Made by a program: the position numbers and the translations under genes
The notes under the pieces: model-generated
Seen by the model: the letters and a program-made list of their open reading frames with translations, nothing else
What the model was told of the DNA's origin: nothing
Databases searched by the model: none
NCBI GenBank assembly: GCA_938075155.1
Contig: CALJGL010000010.1
Span: 1-64,000, forward strand
DNA length: 64,000 bases
Origin: UBA12191 sp009937185
GTDB lineage: Bacteria > Planctomycetota > UBA8108 > UBA1146
Direction: 5' to 3'
Part shown: positions 33,772 through 42,382 of the stretch, in pieces
Position numbering within the stretch: the stretch's first letter is position 1
Layout of the letters: each line of letters begins with the position of its first letter

Positions 33772-35077
33772 GGGTGGCGGCTCCTCCCGTGGATGCGGGG
33801 TGTCGTTTTATCCATGCAGGGCTGCCGCCGTTTTCGATGGCGGCGACAAAGTCCTCGCGGAACTTTTTGACGATCGATTCCGCAGGAAATGCTGCGGCGT
33901 CTGCAAGTGCACAGATGGTTTTTCCAACCATGCGGTCGCAAACTTCTGTCACAAGATCCATATCTTCCATTCGACCTTCACCAATAGCAATGCGGTGAGC
34001 GATCTTCTCGAGCCAGCCGGTGCCCTCACGACAAGGGGTGCACTGACCACAAGATTCATGGTGATAGAAGCGCATGATATTGAGCAAAGCGTCCACCATG
34101 CAGGTGGTTTCGTCCATGACGATCACTCCTGCAGATCCGAGCATCGTTCCTGCCGCAGCAAGAGATTCGATGTCCATATCGACGTCGCATTCATCTGCTC
34201 TCAAAACGTGAGCAGATGAACCGCCGGGTATGACCGCTTTGAGCTTCCGACCTTTCCAAACACCTCCAGCATGTTCATCGATCAATGTTCTCAATGAAAT
34301 GCCCATAGGTAGTTCGAAGACACCTGGTTTCTCAACATGGCCACTGACGCAGAACAGCTTCGGTCCCGGTGATTTCTCGGGGCCGATCTTTCCATATGCT
34401 TCAGGACCAATCTCTAGGATGTAAGGGAGATTGGCCAAAGTCTCGACGTTGTTGACCACGGTGGGACACCCGAAGAGACCTTCTACTGCAGGGAAAGGTG
34501 GCTTGAGTTTAGGTTGTCCACGATCTCCTTCGAGAGACGAGAGCATGCCCGTTTCTTCGCCGCATATGTATGCACCTGCTCCACGGTGAAGTGTGACGTC
34601 CAGAGTGAAGTCGCTACCGAGGCAATTTTCACCAAGGATTCCCTCGGAGTAGGCGCGGTCGATGGCGTTTTGAAGGCGATTCGCAGCGAAGACAAACTCA
34701 CCTCTAATGTAAATGTATGCGTGGTGAATCCCCACAGCCTTGCAACAGATGATGATGCCCTCGAGAAGAAGATGCGGGTTCTTCTCCATAATGAGGCGAT
34801 CTTTGAAAGTGCCAGGTTCCGATTCGTCAGCATTGACGGCAAGGTATTTGGGTTTGTCTGTGTTTTTGGGGACAAATCCCCATTTGACTCCCGTTGGGAA
34901 TCCTGCTCCACCACGGCCTCTGAGATTCGCGGCCTTGACGGTCTCAATGAGATCGTCCGGTTGCCAATCGTGAAGAGATTTACGCGCTTGCTCATAACCA
35001 CCATTCTTCTGGTAGAAACTGAGCGAGTGGCATTTGTCTTCATGGATGTGCTGGGTGAATATTTTTCGGAAACTCAT
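33764..35077 (-). CDS. nuoF: NADH-quinone oxidoreductase subunit F
   Basis: 437 residues; oxidises NADH through FMN and the N3 4Fe-4S cluster. The FMN/NADH site shows LRGRGGAGFPTGVKWGF and NADESEPGTFKDR; ICGEETGMLSSLEGDRGQPKLKPPFP is the family stretch, and the cluster is in ESCGQCTPCREGTGW. Length is normal. It starts at the last base of nuoE. Confidence 0.97.
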   Translation of the reverse strand: MSFRKIFTQHIHEDKCHSLSFYQKNGGYEQARKSLHDWQPDDLIETVKAANLRGRGGAGFPTGVKWGFVPKNTDKPKYLAVNADESEPGTFKDRLIMEKNPHLLLEGIIICCKAVGIHHAYIYIRGEFVFAANRLQNAIDRAYSEGILGENCLGSDFTLDVTLHRGAGAYICGEETGMLSSLEGDRGQPKLKPPFPAVEGLFGCPTVVNNVETLANLPYILEIGPEAYGKIGPEKSPGPKLFCVSGHVEKPGVFELPMGISLRTLIDEHAGGVWKGRKLKAVIPGGSSAHVLRADECDVDMDIESLAAAGTMLGSAGVIVMDETTCMVDALLNIMRFYHHESCGQCTPCREGTGWLEKIAHRIAIGEGRMEDMDLVTEVCDRMVGKTICALADAAAFPAESIVKKFREDFVAAIENGGSPAWIKRHPASTGGAATHV

Positions 35078-35580
35078 CAGGCACCACCCTTTCCGGCTTC
35101 GTCACGAAGTTGTTGGATCAAGGCGTCCACGTCTTCAAGAGAAAGTCCTTCGTGGTAATCGTCGTTGCACTGGATCACAGGAGCGGTGTCACAGGATCCG
35201 AGACATTCGACTTTGGAGAGGGTGAAAAGTCCACATTCGGACGTTTCGCCGGTTCCGATTCCGAGTCTTTCGGTGATTCGCTGAACCACGTCGCCGGCAC
35301 CTCGGAGAGCACATGAAAGAGTACTGCACACTTGCAGATGATATGTCCCCACTCCTGCGCGTCGGTAATGGGTGTAAAAGGTCACCACACCAAAGACCAG
35401 AGCAGGTGGAATCTCCATCAGATCAGCGACGTATCGCATCTGGGGGACTCCCAACTCGCCAAACTCAGATTCCGCGATCCTAAGAGTCGGCAAGAGAGCT
35501 GCCTGTCTCGTGGGATAACGTGTGAGGAGCCACTCGTATTTTTTCATGGCTTCAGATGAAAAGGCCAAGGTTTCAGTCAC
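35077..35580 (-). CDS. nuoE: NADH-quinone oxidoreductase subunit E
   Basis: 167 residues, thioredoxin-like 2Fe-2S subunit. The four cluster cysteines are in QVCSTLSC and KVECLGSC; VVTFYTHYRRAGVGTYHLQVC is the family core. The start is GTG 35580, six bases after the nuoD stop. Confidence 0.96.
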   Translation of the reverse strand: MTETLAFSSEAMKKYEWLLTRYPTRQAALLPTLRIAESEFGELGVPQMRYVADLMEIPPALVFGVVTFYTHYRRAGVGTYHLQVCSTLSCALRGAGDVVQRITERLGIGTGETSECGLFTLSKVECLGSCDTAPVIQCNDDYHEGLSLEDVDALIQQLRDEAGKGGA

Positions 35581-35586
35581 GATTAC

Positions 35587-36903
35587 CTACCGATCCAGTT
35601 CACCAGCGATGACGTGAAAACTCGAAAGTACAGCCACGGCATCTGAAATCATTCCGCCTTCAACAAGGCGAGGAAAGAGACCGTAGTTGTAGAGCGAAGG
35701 TGGACGCACACGCAGGCGGTATGGCGTATCACTGCCATCCGAAGCGATGAAGAAACCCAGTTCGCCACATGGGGCCTCTGTGCAACTGTAGAGCGATTTC
35801 CCTTTTTCAGGGCGAATGCCATGACCCAGCATCACCAACTTGAAATGGTGAATGAGGGATTCCATGTCGTTATGAACCGCATCCTTTTTCGGAAGACTGG
35901 TTTTGAAATCGTCATGAACGACCTCGCCTTTTGGCAAAGTCGCCATCGCCTGTCGAATAATCTCCAAGGACTGTTCGATTTCTTCCATTCTTTGCATGTA
36001 ACGTGAAAAACTGTCGCCTTCAGTCTGCAGTGGCACTTTGAAGTCGTAGTTTTCATATCCCAAATAGGGACGATCACGGCGAACGTCGACGTCCAAGCCA
36101 CTGGATCTTCCAATGGGACCGGTCAAGCCGTAGGAACGTGCTTGTTCAGTGGTGACTTTTCCGACGTCCTTTACTCGATCAACGAAGATCTTGTTATTGA
36201 GGAGCATTCCATGAATCTCCTCGATGATCGGTGGGAACTCATCCAGGAATGAGTAGACCAGATCAGGGAAGAACTCGGGAACGTCGCGGATGATTCCACC
36301 GACCCGAGTCCAACTTGTGGTCAATCGTGCTCCACAGACGGCTTCGATGATGTCGTAGACCAGTTCACGTTTCTCGAAGGACCAAAGCATGACGCTGAAA
36401 GCACCGAGGTCCATGCCCTGCAATCCGACGCAAAGGACATGGTCAGCGATTCTGGAGAGTTCGCACATGATGACGCGCAAAGCCGCACAACGAGGAGGGA
36501 CTTCGATACCGAGGAGTTCCTCTACAGCTACTGAATAGCCGACATTGTTGTTGATGGCAGATAGGTAATTCATGCGATCGGAGACAGTGACCCACTGTTG
36601 ATAGGTCATGTTCTCGCCCAACTTTTCGAACCCTGTGTGCAGGTATCCGATTTCCACGTCGGCCTCGACAATAGATTCACCTTCGAGAGTGAAAATACTG
36701 CGAAGAGTTCCGTGAGTGGCGGGGTGTTGGGGACCAAAATTCATCACCATGCGGCCTTCGCCGTCGTCGTCCGTAATGGACGAAACGGATGAAGGACGAA
36801 CACCGGATCGGTGGTCCTTCCAACCCTTCTCGAGTTCTTTCTCGAGAGTGGCAGCGCTAGGGACGGGAGTTTCGCGGCCGCTATTCTCTGGGTTTGGAGT
36901 CAC
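35587..36903 (-). CDS. nuoD: NADH-quinone oxidoreductase subunit D
   Basis: About 438 residues; the 49-kDa-type subunit lining the quinone site. FGPQHPATHGTLRSIFTLEGESIVEADVEIGYLHTGFEKLGE is the family signature, with GMDLGAF-like LQGMDLGAFSVMLWSFEKRE and the ending YRLRVRPPSLYNYGLFPRLVEGGMISDAVAVLSSFHVIAGELDR. I chose GTG 36903 because GAGGAGG lies six bases upstream, giving a 23-base overlap with nuoC. A longer frame exists upstream but would overlap nuoC by 100 bases. Confidence 0.95.
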   Translation of the reverse strand: MTPNPENSGRETPVPSAATLEKELEKGWKDHRSGVRPSSVSSITDDDGEGRMVMNFGPQHPATHGTLRSIFTLEGESIVEADVEIGYLHTGFEKLGENMTYQQWVTVSDRMNYLSAINNNVGYSVAVEELLGIEVPPRCAALRVIMCELSRIADHVLCVGLQGMDLGAFSVMLWSFEKRELVYDIIEAVCGARLTTSWTRVGGIIRDVPEFFPDLVYSFLDEFPPIIEEIHGMLLNNKIFVDRVKDVGKVTTEQARSYGLTGPIGRSSGLDVDVRRDRPYLGYENYDFKVPLQTEGDSFSRYMQRMEEIEQSLEIIRQAMATLPKGEVVHDDFKTSLPKKDAVHNDMESLIHHFKLVMLGHGIRPEKGKSLYSCTEAPCGELGFFIASDGSDTPYRLRVRPPSLYNYGLFPRLVEGGMISDAVAVLSSFHVIAGELDR

Positions 36904-37492
36904 GACGGACCTCCTCGATGTAGTCGGGGGTATGCATTTGTCTGCCGATACTTGTGGGGTAAGGGCTAGGTTCTTCTTCAACCATACGATCGCCGCGTGC
37001 CACGACCTTCGGGAATTGACGACGTTCGTCGCGCCCCTTGAGGGGGTAGTCTTTCAACAACGGGAAACCTGGAAAGTCTTCCGGCATGAGGAAGCGACGC
37101 AGATCGGGATTGCCATCAAAGACGATTCCGAACATGTCATGCGTCTCTCGTTCTCCCCAACGTGCGGAGTCCCAAAGGTCGAAGACAGAAGGGAGCGATG
37201 CCAACCGTTCGTCGAGCCAGACGTGAAGTCTGAAGAACGAATGATTACTCTGTAATGCTCTGAGCATGTAGACGACTTCGAACCGTTCAGGAGCATCTTT
37301 ACCCAGATGATCTATTGCGGTGACGTCGACGAGAAAGTCGTAGTTTTGAGACAGTCGAAAGTGCTCCAATAGCGTGCGTTGATCCACAGCATTGCAGCGC
37401 ATGCCGACTTGTCCTTGGTGTTCGAAAATCTCGGAGATTTTCGACTGAAGGTCGGCTGGAAGGGCGTCATAGGCAGGGTGTTGGGTACTCAT
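36881..37492 (-). CDS. nuoC: NADH-quinone oxidoreductase subunit C
   Basis: About 203 residues; the 30-kDa-type subunit of the peripheral arm. The signature is HVWLDERLASLPSVFDLWDSARWGERETHDMFGIVFDGNPDLRRFLMPEDFPGFPLLKDYPLKG. I chose ATG 37492, one base after the nuoB stop (TGAGATG); the same frame runs further upstream inside nuoB but without family similarity. Confidence 0.95.
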   Translation of the reverse strand: MSTQHPAYDALPADLQSKISEIFEHQGQVGMRCNAVDQRTLLEHFRLSQNYDFLVDVTAIDHLGKDAPERFEVVYMLRALQSNHSFFRLHVWLDERLASLPSVFDLWDSARWGERETHDMFGIVFDGNPDLRRFLMPEDFPGFPLLKDYPLKGRDERRQFPKVVARGDRMVEEEPSPYPTSIGRQMHTPDYIEEVRRDSKPRE

Positions 37493-37493
37493 C

Positions 37494-37985
37494 TCAACTA
37501 CCATGCTTTCCACTGTCGAAGCGGTCTTCGCCGACCAACTCCTGGATTTCAAAGACCGCATCCAGAAGAGATTCCGGTCTCGGTGGGCAACCCGGTACGT
37601 ATACGTCAACCGGGATGAACTGGTCGACACCCTGGATGAGTGTGTAGGTATCGAAGACGCCTCCGCATGATGCGCAGGCACCCATCGAGATCACCCATTT
37701 GGGTTCAGGCATCTGCCTGTATATTTTTTGAAGTACCGGCATCATTTTGAGGGAGATTCTTCCACTGACGATCAGAAGATCTGACTGTCGTGGCGAAAAT
37801 CTTACAACCTCTGCACCGAACCGGGAGATGTCATAGCGGCCTGAAAATGTGGCCATCATTTCGATGGCACAGCATGCCGTTCCGAATGGCATAGGCCAAA
37901 GTGCATTTTTCCGGCCCCAGTTTACTAAGCCGTTGACGGTGGTAGTGAGGAATCCCTCACCTCCAATGAGGCTCTCTAATCCCAT
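37494..37985 (-). CDS. nuoB: NADH-quinone oxidoreductase subunit B
   Basis: 163 residues; holds cluster N2, the last before quinone. The tandem cysteines are in FGTACCAIEMM, with the other ligands in GACASCGG and YVPGCPPRPE. Overlaps nuoA by ten bases. Confidence 0.97.
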   Translation of the reverse strand: MGLESLIGGEGFLTTTVNGLVNWGRKNALWPMPFGTACCAIEMMATFSGRYDISRFGAEVVRFSPRQSDLLIVSGRISLKMMPVLQKIYRQMPEPKWVISMGACASCGGVFDTYTLIQGVDQFIPVDVYVPGCPPRPESLLDAVFEIQELVGEDRFDSGKHGS

Positions 37986-38386
37986 TCGAGAGCTCCTCTC
38001 TTCCAGAGATAAACCAGACCCCCCGCGAGAATAAGCAGGAAGACACCCATTTCGGCAAGACCAACGATTCCCAGTTTCTTGTAAACCACTGCGTAGGGCA
38101 GTAAGAAAACCGTTTCGATGTCGAAGAGGATGAACAAGATTGCAACCAAGTAAAATTTTACTGTGAACGGTTCCCTTGCACTATCCAGCAGAGGAACACC
38201 GCATTCATAAATCGTTTCTTTTTCTGGGTCTCGTCTGCGAGGGCCCAGCAATTCCGAGAGGAGTAATAGCACGACCCCGACGACGATCGTCAAAATGATG
38301 AAGATCGTCAACGACAAGAGGTCGAGATTGCTCGCAGCCACGGATGGCCACATGATGCCGGAATTCAGGAGCAAGAATGTTGGCAC
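37976..38386 (-). CDS. nuoA: NADH-quinone oxidoreductase subunit A
   Basis: 136 residues with three transmembrane segments; YECGVPLLDSAREPFTVKFYLVAILFILFDIETVFLLPYAV is the family signature, including the loop cysteine and the conserved acidic pair. Start GTG 38386 with a strong AGGAGG five bases upstream. First gene of the 14-gene nuo operon; the 124-base leader after the preceding gene has an A/T-rich part (TTTAAAAAACTGTCATTATTAA) that could be a promoter, but no clear -35/-10 pair. Confidence 0.96.
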   Translation of the reverse strand: MPTFLLLNSGIMWPSVAASNLDLLSLTIFIILTIVVGVVLLLLSELLGPRRRDPEKETIYECGVPLLDSAREPFTVKFYLVAILFILFDIETVFLLPYAVVYKKLGIVGLAEMGVFLLILAGGLVYLWKRGALEWD

Positions 38387-38510
38387 GATACCTCCTGGGG
38401 GGATTCCCCTATGGATGCCCTTTGGTGAGATTCTAGATCAATGGAGAAGTCTTGGAAGCAAACTCCCACGAATTCCACGCTTAATAATGACAGTTTTTTA
38501 AAGTTGGGAT

Positions 38511-39431
38511 TTAAGTGGAAACTGAACTGGGGAGACGTTCCATCAGATCGAGGACGGCCGAGCTGGGGATGCTCCCCACCGGGGCAATGTTCCAGCCCGG
38601 GATGGCTAGATTTGGAATCCCCGATGTGTGCTGTATCAAATCGTCTTGGAGCGAGCAGAGAATTTCTAGAGAACGATCGAGGCCATCTCCATGAGGGGCT
38701 TCAGAAAGAACTGTTTCGACGCTGTCGGGGACTTGGACCCCCAAATACCTCAGGAACGCCAGATTAGAGGCTTTTTTCACGGGGCAGAGACTGATGAGAA
38801 GGGGTGTCGAAAGGAGTTCAGGCTGGTCCTTTGACATGGAATTCCACAGCTGGATGATTTCATCGGGTGAAAAAACAATTTGGGTCGTGAAGAAGTCTGC
38901 TCCCGCAGAAACCTTGGCCGCCATTCGTTCCGTCTCCGAGATAGGGCTTCCAGAGCGTTCGGGAATACAAATATTTCCGATACGGACCCCAGAAGAGCCT
39001 ATATGGCTCTTAAAAGCCTGATTTGCTTCGGAAACGCTGGGCCCTGGCCAAGCAAAACGGTCATGAGGGGCCCCGACGAGGACAATATCCCGAATACCGT
39101 ACTCACCGACCGTCTCGTTCAACCAATCCAATTGTCGTTCGAGGGGGGCGTGGGCAACCACATGATTGATGATCACGGGAAGCTGGAATTGCTGGCGAAT
39201 ATGACGGGCTAGGATACGACCATCGAGGCGAGAAGAGAAACCACGAGTCCTGACTCCCCGTGAATCTCGACTGTCTTCGTCGTGGATTTCGGGGATATTG
39301 ATCGCATCGAATGCATTGCTCGCCAAGAGTCTTTCGACTCGGCGAAGGCGCTTTTGTAATCCCTCGTCGCCGCTGGACAAGGTGGGTGGAACGACCTCAA
39401 GGATCGTTGCACCTTCCAATTCCCAGGTCAT
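38511..39431 (-). CDS. Methylenetetrahydrofolate reductase-family protein
   Basis: 306 residues from ATG 39431, which has GGAAGGG seven bases upstream; a TTG 42 bases further up is less likely. The TIM-barrel pattern of MetF is visible: an early VVPP strand and loop, NIPEIHDED, VIINHVVAHAPLERQLDWL, DIVLVGAPHDR, and the FAD/folate-side KVSAGADFFTTQIVFSPDEI close to the family KVxAGADFxxTQ. MetF reduces methylenetetrahydrofolate for methionine synthesis. The N-terminus is diverged, so a related reductase role cannot be excluded. It is upstream of nuoA in the same direction and downstream of the sod gene. Confidence 0.75.
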   Translation of the reverse strand: MTWELEGATILEVVPPTLSSGDEGLQKRLRRVERLLASNAFDAINIPEIHDEDSRDSRGVRTRGFSSRLDGRILARHIRQQFQLPVIINHVVAHAPLERQLDWLNETVGEYGIRDIVLVGAPHDRFAWPGPSVSEANQAFKSHIGSSGVRIGNICIPERSGSPISETERMAAKVSAGADFFTTQIVFSPDEIIQLWNSMSKDQPELLSTPLLISLCPVKKASNLAFLRYLGVQVPDSVETVLSEAPHGDGLDRSLEILCSLQDDLIQHTSGIPNLAIPGWNIAPVGSIPSSAVLDLMERLPSSVST

Positions 39432-39500
39432 ATTCGACCCTTCCCCCCGGAAGAAATACGAGTAACTTTTCAACTTAATGCGTGACTGATGCCTCGAGGT

Positions 39501-40130
39501 TTATCCTTGGGCGGCAGCGAATCTTTCGCTCACAACGTTCCAATCGACCACGCCCCACCAAGCGGAGACGTAATCAGGTCTACGGTTTTGGTAGTTCAGG
39601 TAGTAAGCATGCTCCCAGACATCCAAACCCAAAAGGGGAGTACAGGTGCAGTCGACCACGCCTGTCATCAATGGATTATCCTGATTCGCAGTGGAACAAA
39701 CGCACAGATTGCCGTCTGTCGCCATGCCAAGCCAAGCCCAGCCACTTCCAAAGCGAGTCATCGCTGCGGCTGCAAACTTTTCTTTGAATCCGTCAAGGCT
39801 TCCGAATGCGGCATCGATGGCTGTGGCGAGGTCTCCTGAAGGAGCGCCTCCTCCGTCTGCACTCATGGAACTCCAAAACATCGAATGATTGAAGTGTCCG
39901 CCGCCATTGTTGCGTACCGCACCTCGAACCGCTTCGGGCAGTTCCTGAATGTTGCGGCAGAGATCTCCGATGTCACTGGAGATCAGATCGTCGTGTCCAG
40001 CGAGAGCCTTGTTCAGGTTTGCGACATAAGTGGCGTGGTGTTTACCGTGATGAATTTCCATGGTGCGTGCATCGACATGAGGCTCGAGTGCATCCAAGGA
40101 ATATCCCAGATCTGGAAGTTGGAAGGACAT
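39501..40130 (-). CDS. sod: Superoxide dismutase (Mn/Fe type)
   Basis: 209 residues, normal length. Metal ligands are His in MEIHHGKHHATYV, His in GGGHFNHSMFW, and Asp and His in LLGLDVWEHAYYL. The NGGGHFNHSMFW motif and Gly at the metal-selectivity site favour manganese. Start ATG 40130 with GGGGGAG six bases upstream; an upstream in-frame extension lacks family similarity. No signal peptide, so cytoplasmic. Neighbouring complex I is a superoxide source, but separate control is likely. Confidence 0.96.
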   Translation of the reverse strand: MSFQLPDLGYSLDALEPHVDARTMEIHHGKHHATYVANLNKALAGHDDLISSDIGDLCRNIQELPEAVRGAVRNNGGGHFNHSMFWSSMSADGGGAPSGDLATAIDAAFGSLDGFKEKFAAAAMTRFGSGWAWLGMATDGNLCVCSTANQDNPLMTGVVDCTCTPLLGLDVWEHAYYLNYQNRRPDYVSAWWGVVDWNVVSERFAAAQG

Positions 40131-40323
40131 CGTCGTCTCCCCCTGAAAATCAGGTTTGTTAGAAAGTGGCTGCTCCATGAAGTTTGTCGAGGCCTTTTCC
40201 CGGGAGCCACTCACCGGAAAGGCTTGACCAGAGGTTAAGCGGCGAATTCAACGGCATCAACACACTTAGAGTATGAAGTCCTGACGAAATGCAAAGAGAT
40301 GAAGATCCGTTAGGCGGGATCAT

Positions 40324-40403
40324 CAGACAGACGAGATTACAGACAGACGAGATTACAGACAGACGAGATTACAGACAGACGAGATTACTGACAGACGAGA
40401 TTA
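40324..40403. repeat. Tandem array, 16-base unit x5, containing a stop codon
   Basis: Five copies of CAGACAGACGAGATTA (the fifth starts CTG). The last three bases of copy five are the complement of the stop codon (40401-40403) of the dockerin gene, so the array runs from the stop codon outwards. A sixth partial copy extends into the coding end. Confidence 0.93.
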
Positions 40404-41729
40404 CTGACAGGTCAGGCCGTCGTTGGTCGGGTCCGGACCGGGGTCAGGGAATGGACTCAAAGGATTAGGGGATCCCGAGAACAGATATTGAAGAATGCTC
40501 ACCGTGTCGGAAATATCGAGAACACCGTCGTCATTGACGTCTCCCGCATCCTGACAGTAGAGCGTTTCACCCGAGTAGGTGGCACCCAGAAGTGATTCTG
40601 CGTCGGCGATATCTATCGATCCGTCTAGATTGGTGTCGCCTCTTACGAAATGGGGCAACCACGTCGCTGATCCGGATTCGAGTGAAGTGACGTTATCTCC
40701 TCCGAGGGTGCAACTGTCGGGATCAAAGTGGATATCACGGGTCGTCGCTCCACCGACAGGGCGTATCACCTGTAAGAAGCCCAGAGTTTGGCCATCGAGG
40801 GCGGGCAAAGCGTTGGAACTGATCAGTTCGATCAAGATGCCCGTATCGGTTGCCGTGATATTCACGGTGGAAAGACCGGAGGACAGGGCGTCGAAGTCAC
40901 TTCCGTCAATAGTGAACTGCGTTAACAGGAGTTCGTCGTATTCCAGTCCCATCGTAAAGGTCGCGCTGGATTTCTCGCTCCAGGCACGAATCGGTATCGA
41001 GATCACTTCTGTGATCAGGTCTGAAGAGACATCTTCCAGCAGGTAGAGAGGGTACTCATGAACCGTGATCGATCCGGACTGTGAAATCGGAATGATGATG
41101 TTTCCGAGAGTATCCGTCATCGAGATGGGAAGAGTTTCGAGATCCACGATAGTAATAGGAATAGTGACGCTGGAACCCGGGAAAAAGGGAACTCCCGGAT
41201 TGGGCGAAAACCGCAGGTAAGCCGCGAGAACGTTGTTTCCTGCGGGGAATGGAGACGATCCAGTGTAGATCACCTGGAGGCCTTGAATAGCACCGGTGGA
41301 GTTGGTCGACGTGATCACTAGCGGAGTGAGTGATTCGCTGGCTGTCCCTGTTAAGTCCACAGAAACCAGATTGAGCAAGAGCTCGTCGTACTCCAGTCCC
41401 ATCTGCCAAGAATCGATCTCAACTTCACTCGTGATCAGAATTGGAACGAGAGTTTCATTGGTTCCTGGGAGGACGACGGCATCGCCGAGTGTGATGCCAT
41501 AGGAATCTGCTGCGAAGGATTTTGTTTGTGCCGGACTCGAAGTTGGAAAGAGAAGGAGGAGTAAGAATCCCATAAAGACCAAGGCAGATCGAAGTCTGTC
41601 AGAGCCATTTTCTTGTGCAGAGGCGGATAATGCCGAGACAGCGGTACTGTATTCCCAATGATCTCCCGCACGACCCGGTCTCGGATCATGGACAGATGTT
41701 GGTGCAGTGCTCTCTGTTCCCTTACTCAA
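40401..41729 (-). CDS. Secreted protein with two cohesin-like domains and a C-terminal dockerin
   Basis: 442 residues. After about 45 hydrophilic residues there is a signal-like hydrophobic segment (ALVFMGFLLLLLFPTSSPAQ). Two repeated beta-sandwich units follow: each contains a MGLEYDELLL phrase preceded by W-x-M or F-T-M (about 110 and 265), in the manner of cohesin folds. The C-terminus holds two calcium-loop repeats (RGDTNLDGSIDIADAESLL and AGDVNDDGVLDISDTVSIL) of dockerin type, then a DPTNDGLTC tail also found in the cytochrome at 10276. Such pairs suggest extracellular protein-protein assembly. No catalytic domain is visible. Confidence 0.7.
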   Translation of the reverse strand: MSKGTESTAPTSVHDPRPGRAGDHWEYSTAVSALSASAQENGSDRLRSALVFMGFLLLLLFPTSSPAQTKSFAADSYGITLGDAVVLPGTNETLVPILITSEVEIDSWQMGLEYDELLLNLVSVDLTGTASESLTPLVITSTNSTGAIQGLQVIYTGSSPFPAGNNVLAAYLRFSPNPGVPFFPGSSVTIPITIVDLETLPISMTDTLGNIIIPISQSGSITVHEYPLYLLEDVSSDLITEVISIPIRAWSEKSSATFTMGLEYDELLLTQFTIDGSDFDALSSGLSTVNITATDTGILIELISSNALPALDGQTLGFLQVIRPVGGATTRDIHFDPDSCTLGGDNVTSLESGSATWLPHFVRGDTNLDGSIDIADAESLLGATYSGETLYCQDAGDVNDDGVLDISDTVSILQYLFSGSPNPLSPFPDPGPDPTNDGLTCQ

Positions 41730-41770
41730 GAAAAATTCCTTCTAGCGGCCCCATTATTATAAATGGGGAC

Positions 41771-41887
41771 ATGATTCCTTGTCCTTTGTCAGCGGCTGAT
41801 GTCAAAGATTCAAATCGTTTTCAAAAGCTATTGAGTTCACTCCTACTTGGAAAGATCGAGCCTCTCGACTCGAAGGATCCTTGGTAG
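41771..41887 (+). CDS. Possible small protein (38 aa) before a tandem array
   Basis: ATG 41771 follows GGGGAC, which lies in a small CCCCATT/AATGGGG hairpin. The product MIPCPLSAADVKDSNRFQKLL... ends in TAG two bases before the 16-base array. Other arrays in this window adjoin real stop codons, which is the reason to mention this frame. Weak otherwise. Confidence 0.2.
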   Translation: MIPCPLSAADVKDSNRFQKLLSSLLLGKIEPLDSKDPW

Positions 41888-41889
41888 TT

Positions 41890-41981
41890 AGAGATCACTG
41901 AAGCTAGAGATCACTGAAGCTAGAGATCACTGTAGCTAGAGATCACTGTAGTTAGAGATCACTGAAGCTAGAGATCACTGA
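41890..41981. repeat. Tandem array, 16-base unit x5.75
   Basis: Copies of AGAGATCACTGAAGCT repeat head to tail, with one or two changes (TGTAG for TGAAG) in the middle copies. The array lies in the 650-base gap between the divergent dockerin and prenyl-synthase genes; the remainder of that gap (41982-42250) shows no gene. Confidence 0.93.
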
Positions 41982-42252
41982 AGAATGAGTTGACTGAAGC
42001 AAGAGTTGACAGACGCGAGTCTGTTTATTGACGACAATACACAGTAGTCGTAAAGAGTGATCTCCTGGACCCATGACGCAGAAGACTCGACGACACTGAC
42101 TCAAACAGCGACTGACCTAAACTCTTGATCGAATCAATAACCAGTGATGGCTTGATCTGACTCCATTTCTTTATCCCTCATTCTATACGGCCCCGAATGG
42201 GAGTAAAGTATGACGTTATAGAGGTTTCTGAGGTTTCTAGAGGTCGCTGACC

Positions 42253-42281
42253 TTGACAGGGTGTCCAAGGCTTCCTAGCCT
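42253..42281 (+). promoter_or_regulatory. Possible sigma-70 promoter of the prenyl synthase operon
   Basis: TTGACA at 42253-42258 matches the -35 consensus exactly; 17 bases on is TAGCCT, a poor -10. It lies about 100 bases before the first gene of the operon. Confidence 0.3.
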
Positions 42282-42382
42282 CGCCCACCGACGAGGAAGT
42301 AGCCTTGGAATCGCCGCTTGTAATTGAAGTCAGTGCACATGTACCTAAGTCCTTCTCAATAAACAGGTTAAGTTGGAGATGT

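Noticed and set aside
34514..35158. 214-codon open frame on the plus strand inside nuoF/nuoE
   Set aside because: Antisense to conserved NuoF and NuoE sequence; no recognised product.
36904..36981. Longer N-terminus for nuoD within nuoC
   Set aside because: It would overlap nuoC by 100 bases and has no family similarity; GTG 36903 has a strong ribosome site.
40324..40403. Repeat array considered as CRISPR
   Set aside because: The units are 16 bases and directly adjacent with no spacers; no cas gene is present.
41890..41981. Repeat array considered as a replication origin with iterons or DnaA boxes
   Set aside because: The unit AGAGATCACTGAAGCT contains no DnaA-box match and there is no dnaA, dnaN or rep gene nearby.
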